A stretch of 64,000 nucleotides of DNA, taken from assembly GCF_900199215.1 (NCBI RefSeq), contig NZ_FZQA01000008.1, positions 62,001 to 126,000 of the forward strand, written 5' to 3'. The position numbers and the translations under genes are program-made. Position 1 is the stretch's first letter. The number at the start of each line of letters is the position of its first letter. Positions 23,518 through 30,639 of this stretch are shown here, piece by piece. The stretch is from Amphiplicatus metriothermophilus. GTDB lineage: Bacteria > Pseudomonadota > Alphaproteobacteria > Caulobacterales > Parvularculaceae. Below the pieces are notes generated by a model. The model was not told the DNA's origin. It did not search any database and saw only the letters and a list, made by a program, of their open reading frames with translations.

Positions 23518-24225
23518 ATGATCGATCTCGCCTTCATCGCCGAACGATACAACTACTGGATCTTCATCGTGCTGATGATGATCGGAGTTTATATCGTCAT
23601 CAGCCGCGGCAACCTCGTGAAGAAGATCGTCGGGCTGAACATCTTTCAGACCTCGGTGTTCATTTATTACATCTCCATCGGCAAGGTCGCCGGCGGCACG
23701 GCGCCGATTCTGCCCGCCGCCTATGAGAGCGGCCATGAAGGGAAGGGCGCGCGCGCATCCGCCGCGCATGGGGAAAGCGCGCCCGCGCCCGGCGCGGCCT
23801 CCGGCGAAAGTCTTCACGCCGCGCCTCAGTCCGCGCCTGAGGCGCTTCCCGCCAACGATCTGGCCTCAGCCGTCGCGCAAACGCCTCAGGGCGCGGGGCC
23901 GTCCGGCGAGGCCGGCCTGCACGCGGCGCCGGGCGAGGCCGCCAATCCGCTTCTCGCGCCGCCCGACGGCGCCGGCGATGCGGCTTCCGCCCTGGGCGAG
24001 GCGGCGCACAAGGCTGCGGAAATCGTCTATTCGAATCCGCTGCCGCATGTTCTCATTCTCACCGCGATCGTCGTCGGCGTGGCGACGACGGCCGTCGGGC
24101 TCGCGCTCGCGGTGCGCATTCGCGAAGCCTACGGCACTATCGAGGAGGACGAGCTCGAAGCCGCCGACGACATTGCGGAGTTCGGCGCCGCGTTCGGCGA
24201 AAAGGCCGAGGGAGCGCGCGCATGA
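23518..24225 (+). CDS. mrpC: Mrp-type antiporter subunit C with about 100-residue extra loop
   Basis: 235 residues, about twice the usual 110-125. Helices 1-2 are standard (FIVLMMIGVYIVISRGNLVK, IVGLNIFQTSVFIYYISIGK, then GGTAPILP to residue 66), and helix 3 resumes at residue 170 with VYSNPLPHVLILTAIVVGVA. Between them, residues 67-168 are Ala/Pro/Gly/Glu/His-rich low complexity, with two related units (GESLHAAPQSAPEALP and GEAGLHAAPGEAANPLLAP). The C-terminal tail is acidic. ATG 23518 chosen. The frame and codon usage match the neighbours. MrpC is NuoK-like and membrane-embedded; the insert falls in a loop. Confidence 0.9.
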   Translation: MIDLAFIAERYNYWIFIVLMMIGVYIVISRGNLVKKIVGLNIFQTSVFIYYISIGKVAGGTAPILPAAYESGHEGKGARASAAHGESAPAPGAASGESLHAAPQSAPEALPANDLASAVAQTPQGAGPSGEAGLHAAPGEAANPLLAPPDGAGDAASALGEAAHKAAEIVYSNPLPHVLILTAIVVGVATTAVGLALAVRIREAYGTIEEDELEAADDIAEFGAAFGEKAEGARA

Positions 24226-25724
24226 ATCTGATGGCGCAGCTCCCCGTTCTGCCCGTTGTCATTCCTTTCGTCGCGGGCGCGCTGGCGCTTCTGCTGCCGA
24301 AGGGCAGGGCGCCCTGGGCGTGGGCGACATTCGTCAGTTGGCTGAGCTTTCTCGCAAGCGCGCTGTTGCTGCGGGAGGTGGCGGCGACGGGCCCGGTCTC
24401 CTATCATCTCGGCGACTGGCCGCCGCCGTGGGGCATCGAATATCGCATCGATCTGGCAAACGCGATCGTGCTGGCGCTGGTCTCCGGGATCGCCGCGGCG
24501 GTCGCGCCGTTCGCCTACGAAAGCGTGCGCGCCGAGATCGACGAACGCCAGTCTCCCTATTTCTACGCCGCGTTCTTGATCTGCGTCAGCGGCCTTTTGG
24601 GCGTGACGGCGACGGGAGACGCCTTCAACATCTTCGTCTTCCTGGAGATCTCATCGCTGTCGACTTACGCGCTCGTCGCCATGGGCGGACGCCAGGACCG
24701 GCGCGCGCTTACGGCGGCCTTCACCTATCTCGTGATGGGCACGCTGGGCGCGACTTTCTTCGTGATCGGCGTGGGGCTTCTTTACCATGCGACGGGCACG
24801 CTCAATCTCGCCGACCTTCATTTGAAGCTAGCCGGCCAGCACAATCGGGTGGTGGAGGCCGGCTTCGCGTTCATTCTCGTCGGGATCGGGCTCAAGCTCG
24901 CCATGTTTCCGATGCATTTGTGGCTGCCCAACGCCTACGCCTACGCGCCGTCGGCGGTCTCGGCTTTCCTCGCCGCGACCGCGACGAAAGTGGCCGTCTA
25001 TGTGCTCGTGCGCTTCTTCTATTCGGTTTTCGGGCTCGACTTCGCATTTCTCGGCGATGCGCTGACCTACGTCCTCTTGCCGCTCGGCGTCGCCGGCATG
25101 TTCGTGGCGTCGCTGATCGCCGTCTTTCAGCACGACGTGAAGCGGATGCTCGCCTATTCTTCGGTCGGCCAGATCGGCTACATGCTTTTGGGGCTGTCCT
25201 TCGGCACGCGCGAGGGACTGGCGGCCGCGCTCATCCATCTCGTCAATCACGGCCTGATGAAGGGCGCGCTGTTTCTCGCCGTCGCCTGCGTCGTGTATCG
25301 CCTTGGCGATCACCGCTGCGCCGCTTTCTCAGGACTCGCGCGGCGGATGCCCGTGACGACTTGGGCGTTCGTATTGTCAGGCCTGTCGCTGATCGGCGTT
25401 CCGGGCACGGTCGGCTTCGTCTCGAAGTGGTATCTTCTGGAGGCGAGCTTCGCAGCCGGCCACGCCTGGGCGGCCTTCATGATCGTCGCCTCCTCGCTGA
25501 TCGCCGTGCTCTATGTGGGCCGCGTCGTCGAACTCATGCTGCTGCGCGAGCCGCCGGAGCAGGGCCCGCTTTCCGAACCCGTCAAGGAAGCGCCGTTGTC
25601 GATGCTGATTCCCATGTGGGCGCTGGTCGCCGCAAACCTCTATTTCGGTCTTCGCACGGAGTTCACGGCCGGTTTCGCCGAACAGGCGGCGGCGGCGTTG
25701 ATGACCGTTTCGGGAGGACGCTGA
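24222..25724 (+). CDS. mrpD: Mrp-type antiporter subunit D, first copy
   Basis: 500-residue proton-pumping-type subunit (Proton_antipo_M family), about 14 helices. Functional residues are recognisable: Glu in NIFVFLEISSLSTYALVAMG, Lys in GIGLKLAMFPMHLWLPNAYA, and the second half HLVNHGLMKGALFLAVA. Homologous to NuoM/NuoN and MrpD. It overlaps mrpC by 4 bases. One of three D/A-like subunits in the operon. Confidence 0.92.
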   Translation: MNLMAQLPVLPVVIPFVAGALALLLPKGRAPWAWATFVSWLSFLASALLLREVAATGPVSYHLGDWPPPWGIEYRIDLANAIVLALVSGIAAAVAPFAYESVRAEIDERQSPYFYAAFLICVSGLLGVTATGDAFNIFVFLEISSLSTYALVAMGGRQDRRALTAAFTYLVMGTLGATFFVIGVGLLYHATGTLNLADLHLKLAGQHNRVVEAGFAFILVGIGLKLAMFPMHLWLPNAYAYAPSAVSAFLAATATKVAVYVLVRFFYSVFGLDFAFLGDALTYVLLPLGVAGMFVASLIAVFQHDVKRMLAYSSVGQIGYMLLGLSFGTREGLAAALIHLVNHGLMKGALFLAVACVVYRLGDHRCAAFSGLARRMPVTTWAFVLSGLSLIGVPGTVGFVSKWYLLEASFAAGHAWAAFMIVASSLIAVLYVGRVVELMLLREPPEQGPLSEPVKEAPLSMLIPMWALVAANLYFGLRTEFTAGFAEQAAAALMTVSGGR

Positions 25725-25725
25725 C

Positions 25726-27261
25726 ATGATCTCTCCCGAGCTCGCGCTGCCGCTGTCGCTGGCCTTTCCGCTCGTCGGCTTCGTCGCGATCTGGCTGCTG
25801 GACAAGCGGCCGAACTGGCGCGAAGCCGCGACGCTTGCCACGGCCGTCGTTCTGCTCGCGCTGGCGATCGTCGTGTTTCAGGCTGTCGGCGCCGGGGCGC
25901 GCCCCGCATACGTCCTGTTCGAGGTCGTCAGCGGACTGCCGATCGCCTTCGAGGCCGAACCCCTGGGCGCGATGTTCGGCCTCGTCGCGTCCGGCCTCTG
26001 GCTCGTCAACTCGCTTTACTCCATCGGCTATATGCGCGGGCATGGCGAGAAGCACCAGACGCGCTTCTATATGTGCTTCGCGATCGCCATCGCCGCGGCG
26101 ATGGGCGTGGCCTATGCTGCAAATCTGTTCACGCTCTTCATCTTCTACGAAGTCCTGACGCTTTCGACCTATCCCCTCGTCACGCACAAGGGCGACGCCA
26201 AGGCCCGCCACGGGGGGCGCGTCTATCTCGGCGTCCTGATGGCCACGTCCATCGGCCTGCTGCTGCCGGCGATCGCGTGGACTTACGCGATCGCCGGCTC
26301 GACCGATTTCGCCCCAGGAGGACTGTTGAGCGCGCACGCCGAAGCGGCGCGGCCCGTGCTCGGCCTGTTGCTCGCGCTGTACGCCTTCGGCGTGGGCAAG
26401 GCCGCGCTGATGCCGGTTCATCCCTGGCTGCCCAACGCCATGGTGGCGCCGACGCCGGTGTCGGCCTTTCTGCACGCCGTGGCGGTGGTCAAGGCCGGCG
26501 TCTTCTCCATTCTCAAGATCGTGGTTTACGTCTTCGGCGTGGATTTCCTGCATGAGACGGGCGCGAGCGCGCCGTTCGTGTGGATAGCCGGCGGGTCGAT
26601 CCTGCTCGCCTCGGCCATCGCGATGCACAAAGACAATCTGAAGGCGCGCCTCGCCTATTCGACGGTCTCGCAGCTTTCCTACGTGACTCTGGGCGCGATG
26701 CTCGCGGTTTCGGCGGGCGTGATGGGCGGGGCGCTGCAGATCGCCGCCCACGCGCTCGGCAAGATGACGCTCTTCATGTGCGCCGGCGCGATCATGGTGG
26801 CCGCGCACAAGGAGAAGGTTTCCGAATTGCGCGGCCTCGGGCGAACCATGCCGATCACGTTCGTCTGCTTTTTCATCGGCGCGGTGTCGATCGTGGGCGT
26901 GCCGCCGCTCGCCGGCTCCTGGCCGAAATTCTTTCTGATGCTGGGCGCGGCGGATGCGGGGCAGATCGCGATGATCGGCGTGCTGATGCTGTCGTCGCTC
27001 CTGAACGTGGTCTATCTGCTCTCCATTCCCGCGGTGGCGTTTCTGAAACCCGCGAAGGGCGCGGACGCGCCCCTTGAGAAGGAATGGTACGCAGGCCCGC
27101 TCTATGACGGCAGGAACGCCCTGCCGCGCGATCCTGTCAAGGAGGCGCCGCCGTTCTGTCTGATTCCCATTATTCTTACGGCGACGGGCGCGATTGTTCT
27201 GTTTTTCTTCTCAGGCGCTCTTTACGACTATCTTCTTCCGCTTACGGAGACTGGGCGATGA
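25726..27261 (+). CDS. Mrp-type antiporter subunit D-like, second copy
   Basis: 511-residue Proton_antipo_M protein: Glu in FIFYEVLTLSTYPLVTHKG, Lys in GVGKAALMPVHPWLPNAMVA, and AAHALGKMTLFMCAGAI in the second half. The two conserved Lys positions and the TM Glu are kept, so ion translocation is plausible. It resembles the NuoL-like N-terminal part of MrpA in role but lacks the DUF4040/MbhE extension, which is encoded separately at 22468. It overlaps the following small gene by 4 bases. Confidence 0.9.
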   Translation: MISPELALPLSLAFPLVGFVAIWLLDKRPNWREAATLATAVVLLALAIVVFQAVGAGARPAYVLFEVVSGLPIAFEAEPLGAMFGLVASGLWLVNSLYSIGYMRGHGEKHQTRFYMCFAIAIAAAMGVAYAANLFTLFIFYEVLTLSTYPLVTHKGDAKARHGGRVYLGVLMATSIGLLLPAIAWTYAIAGSTDFAPGGLLSAHAEAARPVLGLLLALYAFGVGKAALMPVHPWLPNAMVAPTPVSAFLHAVAVVKAGVFSILKIVVYVFGVDFLHETGASAPFVWIAGGSILLASAIAMHKDNLKARLAYSTVSQLSYVTLGAMLAVSAGVMGGALQIAAHALGKMTLFMCAGAIMVAAHKEKVSELRGLGRTMPITFVCFFIGAVSIVGVPPLAGSWPKFFLMLGAADAGQIAMIGVLMLSSLLNVVYLLSIPAVAFLKPAKGADAPLEKEWYAGPLYDGRNALPRDPVKEAPPFCLIPIILTATGAIVLFFFSGALYDYLLPLTETGR

Positions 27262-27602
27262 ACGATCCGCGATCGGAGGAGGCGCTGCAGCGCGGCGCCG
27301 CCGAGGAAAAGAAATATTGGCTCGACGATCCCCGCAATGTCGACAAGATCTGGTACGGCCTGATCGGCATATGCGCGCTGCTGCTCGTCGCCGATTTTGT
27401 TGTCGAGAAGCATCCCTATTTCGAACTGGAGAACGCGCCAAACTTTTACGGCTTTTACGGATTCGTCGCCTGTTTTCTGCTCGTCGTCGCGGCCGCGCAG
27501 CTGCGCAAGGTGCTGATGCGCGACGAAGATTACTATCAGCGCCTGGATGCGGAATATGAAGCGCGCGCCGAAAACGAACGCGACGAGGGGAGCGCGCATT
27601 GA
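27258..27602 (+). CDS. small two-helix membrane protein within the Mrp operon
   Basis: 114 residues, no family name I can give. A charged N-terminus (EEKKYWLDDPRNVDKIWY) leads into helix IGICALLLVADFVV, a short periplasmic loop KHPYFELENAPNFYGFYGF, a second helix and an acidic tail RDEDYYQRLDAEYEARAE. It overlaps both neighbouring antiporter genes (ATGA and TGATG), so it is expressed stoichiometrically with them and is likely an accessory subunit. Confidence 0.8.
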   Translation: MNDPRSEEALQRGAAEEKKYWLDDPRNVDKIWYGLIGICALLLVADFVVEKHPYFELENAPNFYGFYGFVACFLLVVAAAQLRKVLMRDEDYYQRLDAEYEARAENERDEGSAH

Positions 27603-29353
27603 TGGGCGAGTTCTCACCGGCGCTGATCGTTCTCCTGGGCGGCCTTCTGGCGCCGCTGGTTCGCGGCGGGCTCTTGCGCAATGTCTTCATGCTGGCGCTG
27701 CCGGCTTTGGCGGGCGCGCAGCTTTTCGCGTTCGGGCTCGGGGAATACGGAAACTATGAGCTGTTCGGCCATACGCTCACGCTGACGCGCATTGACGGAC
27801 TCAGCCGGATGTTCGCGACGGTCTTTCTGATCGCAATCGCGCTCAACGTCGTTTACGCTTGGCATGTTCGCGACCGGCTGCAGCAAAGCGCCGCCCTGAT
27901 TTATCCGGGCTCGGCGCTGGGCGCGGTGCTCGCCGGCGATCTGGTGACGCTCTTCGTCTTCTGGGAGCTTGCCGCGATCACGTCGGTGTTTCTCATCTGG
28001 GCGAGCCGAAACCGGCGCGCCTTCTACGCCGGGATGCGCTATCTCGTCTGGCAGATCGCCTCCGGCGTGCTCCTGTTGGCGGGCGTGGTCTTTTACTATC
28101 GCGCGACCGGTTCGCTCGAATTCGGACATTTTCTGGACAGCGGGCTTTCGCTGACCCACCCGGCTCTTCTGTGCATTTTTCTCGCTTTCGGGATCAAGAG
28201 CGCCTTTCCGCTGCTTCACAACTGGGTGCAGGACTCTTACCCGGAATCTACCGTCACCGGCACAATTGTGCTTTCCATCTTCACTACGAAGATGGCCGTC
28301 GCCTCCCTCGCGCGCGGCTTTGCGGGCGTCGAGGCGCTCGTTTATATCGGGGCGGCGATGACGGCGTTTCCGATCTTCTTCGCCGTCATCGAAAACGATC
28401 TGCGGCGGGTTCTGACCTACTCGCTCAACAACCAGGTCGGCTTCATGGTGGTCGGCGTCGGAGTCGGCACGCCGCTCGCGCTGAACGGGGCGGCTTCCTA
28501 CGCCTTCTGCAACATCCTGTTCGAGGGCCTTTTGTTCATGGCGATGGGCGCCGTGCTCTATCGCACGGGCACGATTAAGGGCTCGGAGCTTGGCGGGCTT
28601 TACAAGACCATGCCGTGGACGACCTTTTTCTGCCTGATCGGCGCGGCCTCTATCTCTGCCTTCCCGCTTTTCTCCGGCTTCGTGACCAAGGGGCTCATCA
28701 TCAGCGGCGCTGCGAAAGAGCATTATTTCTGGGTGTGGCTGACGCTGCTCTTCGCCGCCGCGGGTGTGTTCCATCATTCAGGGATCAAGATTCCCTATTT
28801 CGCCTTTTTCGCCCATGACAGCGGCAAGCGCCCCAAAGAGGCGCCGCTGCATATGCTGATTGCAATGGGCGTTTCGGCGGCCCTGTGCGTAGGCATCGGC
28901 GTGGCGCAGCTTTTCACCGGGCCGGCCGGCGATCCGCTTTACGCGCTGATGCCTTTCGAAGTGAAGATTGAGGACGCGCATTCGCCCTATATCGCCTACA
29001 CTGCGCCGCACATTCTCGTGCAGCTTCAGATTCTGTTTTTCTCCGGCCTCGCCTTCGCGGTGCTGCAAAAGACCGGCCTTTATCCGCCTGAGCTGAAGTC
29101 GACCAATCTCGATTCCGACTGGTTCTATCGCGTTCCCGGCCGGGCGCTGCTGTCGTGGACGGCGGGGGCGACGCGCGCGCTATGGCGGCTTTCCTGGCGG
29201 CTTTTCACGGGTCGGGTGGAGCGCGCGATGGAGCGGATCTACGCCGTACACGGACCGGAAGGACGCCTGGCGCGAACCTGGCCGGTGGGCTCGATGGCGC
29301 TATGGACGGCGGTCGTGCTCGGCGCGGCGCTCGCTCTCGCATTCATCGCATGA
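27602..29353 (+). CDS. Mrp-type antiporter subunit D-like, third copy
   Basis: 584-residue Proton_antipo_M protein. TM Glu in FVFWELAAITSVFLIWASRN and Lys in LAFGIKSAFPLLHNWVQDSY are present, but the second-half H..NH...K block is replaced by FCNILFEGLLFMAMG, with Glu in place of the usual Lys. A C-terminal amphipathic and TM extension after residue 480 includes LARTWPVGSMALWTAVVL. ATG 27602 overlaps the previous stop. Last gene of the operon; the next gene starts 150 bases later. Confidence 0.88.
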   Translation: MGEFSPALIVLLGGLLAPLVRGGLLRNVFMLALPALAGAQLFAFGLGEYGNYELFGHTLTLTRIDGLSRMFATVFLIAIALNVVYAWHVRDRLQQSAALIYPGSALGAVLAGDLVTLFVFWELAAITSVFLIWASRNRRAFYAGMRYLVWQIASGVLLLAGVVFYYRATGSLEFGHFLDSGLSLTHPALLCIFLAFGIKSAFPLLHNWVQDSYPESTVTGTIVLSIFTTKMAVASLARGFAGVEALVYIGAAMTAFPIFFAVIENDLRRVLTYSLNNQVGFMVVGVGVGTPLALNGAASYAFCNILFEGLLFMAMGAVLYRTGTIKGSELGGLYKTMPWTTFFCLIGAASISAFPLFSGFVTKGLIISGAAKEHYFWVWLTLLFAAAGVFHHSGIKIPYFAFFAHDSGKRPKEAPLHMLIAMGVSAALCVGIGVAQLFTGPAGDPLYALMPFEVKIEDAHSPYIAYTAPHILVQLQILFFSGLAFAVLQKTGLYPPELKSTNLDSDWFYRVPGRALLSWTAGATRALWRLSWRLFTGRVERAMERIYAVHGPEGRLARTWPVGSMALWTAVVLGAALALAFIA

Positions 29354-29471
29354 GCGCGCCGCGTTTCGCCTTTGGATTGCATTAATCTTAAACGCTCACT
29401 GCTGATCAACAAAAAGGTGGAAACTTATCCCCGGCCTCCGCGCGCCCCGTACAGTCGGGCACGGCCGATCG

Positions 29472-29485
29472 GTTCCGTCCGGAAC
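29472..29485. promoter_or_regulatory. palindrome upstream of the DnaA domain IV gene
   Basis: GTTCCG-TC-CGGAAC, exact 6-base arms, 20 bases before the start codon of the DnaA-domain-IV protein. Its position suits an autoregulatory site. A TTATCC sequence at about 29426 resembles half of a DnaA box. Confidence 0.3.
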
Positions 29486-29504
29486 GTGTTGCGTGGAGCC
29501 CAAA

Positions 29505-29981
29505 ATGAAACAGACTTTCCGTCCGCAGGAGGGCGGCGCCTCCGAGCTCAGCCGGTTGATCGCCCGCGACGCGATGGAGATCGCCGCCGTCGCCTGCAGC
29601 GTGCGCCTCGACGATCTTCTCGCCCGCTGCCGCAATCGCGCCAATGTCTCCTTCGCCCGTCAGATCGCCATGTATCTCTGCCACGTGGTCGGGCAAATGC
29701 CGATGGGCGAGATCTCCCATGCCTTCGAGCGCGACCGCACCACGGTGAGCTACGCCTGCCATACGATCGAGGATCGCCGCGACAGCCCCATTTTCGACCG
29801 GCAGCTTGAGCTTCTGGAAGCCGAAATGCGCCGGCGGATCGCGGTCATCTATGCGCGCTGCGACACGCCGGGCTGTTTCAGTCCGCAGCGCCGGCGGCTC
29901 GCCCGCCGCGGCCGCGCCCGTCGCCGCCGGCAGGAAGGCGCGCCCGAGGCGGCTATCGTTTTTCCGCTGCGATCTCGTTGA
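29505..29981 (+). CDS. stand-alone DnaA domain IV (DNA-binding) protein
   Basis: 158-residue protein with no AAA+ part. Residues about 45-110 match the DnaA C-terminal DNA-binding domain: ARQIAMYLCHVVGQMPMGEI, then FERDRTTVSYACHTIEDRRD, where DnaA has RDHTTV.HAC..I. The basic loop and helix-turn-helix that read DnaA boxes are therefore retained. A 40-residue Arg-rich tail (RRRLARRGRARRRR) follows. It may bind DnaA-box-like sites as a transcription factor or compete with DnaA; this is inference. The 3' end overlaps sufE by 29 bases, convergently. The start at 29505 has GTGGAG 6 bases ahead. Confidence 0.83.
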   Translation: MKQTFRPQEGGASELSRLIARDAMEIAAVACSVRLDDLLARCRNRANVSFARQIAMYLCHVVGQMPMGEISHAFERDRTTVSYACHTIEDRRDSPIFDRQLELLEAEMRRRIAVIYARCDTPGCFSPQRRRLARRGRARRRRQEGAPEAAIVFPLRSR

Positions 29982-30378
29982 TGCGCTTGATCATGGAGAC
30001 GAGGCCGTTCGAGCGCTGGGGCGTCAGATGGCCTTCAAGGTCGAGTGGCGCGAGCGCGGCGCGCGCGTCCACGGCGAGGATCTCCTCGGGCGTCTTGCCC
30101 GCATAAAGCGCGAACAGCACCGCAATAAGGCCCTTGACGATATGGGCGTCGGAATCGCCGTCGAAGGCGAGCGTCTTACGACCGTTTTCGGCCTCCTCGC
30201 GGGCGCGAAACCACACCTGGCTGGCGCAGCCCCTGACCTTGTGCGCCTCGTCGCGGAACTCTTCCGGATAAGGGGGCAGGGCGCGGCCGAGGTCGATCAG
30301 GTACTTGTACCGGTCGTCCCAGTCGTCGAGAAATTTAAAGTCGGCGACGATGTCATCGAAACGGGGCATGTCCTTCAC
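29953..30378 (-). CDS. sufE: SufE family cysteine-desulfurase activator
   Basis: 141-residue SufE: DIVADFKFLDDWDDRYKYLI at the start, the sulfur-accepting Cys in KVRGCASQVWF, and LIAVLFALYAGKTPEEIL. SufE takes persulfide from SufS and enhances iron-sulfur cluster assembly. No other suf gene is in the window. The start is either the GTG at 30378 or the ATG at 30369; neither has an ideal ribosome site. Its last 29 bases overlap the DnaA-domain gene on the other strand. Confidence 0.92.
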   Translation of the reverse strand: MKDMPRFDDIVADFKFLDDWDDRYKYLIDLGRALPPYPEEFRDEAHKVRGCASQVWFRAREEAENGRKTLAFDGDSDAHIVKGLIAVLFALYAGKTPEEILAVDARAALAPLDLEGHLTPQRSNGLVSMIKRINEIAAEKR

Positions 30379-30419
30379 ATATGCGCAGGAAGGAGCCGGA
30401 GCAATGCCTTCGCTTCGGG

Positions 30420-30599
30420 TCAGGCGCCGCCTTCGAGCTCCCGTATCGCTCTGACGAGCCAGCGACGATGTTTCTCTAGTTTTTCGACGAGATCCGGCTC
30501 GCCAGGCGACGCCATAACTTGGTCAAGCCACACCGACAGCGCCTGCTCCTGCGATATCAGCCACAGGATGATCGAACGCCTTTCGTTGTAGCAGGTCAT
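30420..30599 (-). CDS. 59-residue hypothetical protein
   Basis: A short ORF from ATG 30599 with AAAGGA 9 bases upstream to a stop at 30420. It opens MTCYNERRSIILWLISQEQA and continues with VWLDQVMASPGEPDLVEKLE, then a basic-acidic helical end (HRRWLVRAIRELEG). It lies 40 bases after the TonB-dependent receptor gene and 41 before sufE on the same strand. Predicted wholly helical, one Cys. No family recognised. Confidence 0.5.
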   Translation of the reverse strand: MTCYNERRSIILWLISQEQALSVWLDQVMASPGEPDLVEKLEKHRRWLVRAIRELEGGA

Positions 30600-30639
30600 G
30601 AAGGCGATCCTTTCGCTCGGTCGCGCCCGCCTCAGAAGG

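Noticed and set aside
23723-25729. 668-codon plus-strand frame overlapping mrpC and mrpD
   Set aside because: Arg-rich out-of-frame translation of the mrpC insert and mrpD; no membrane segments or motifs.
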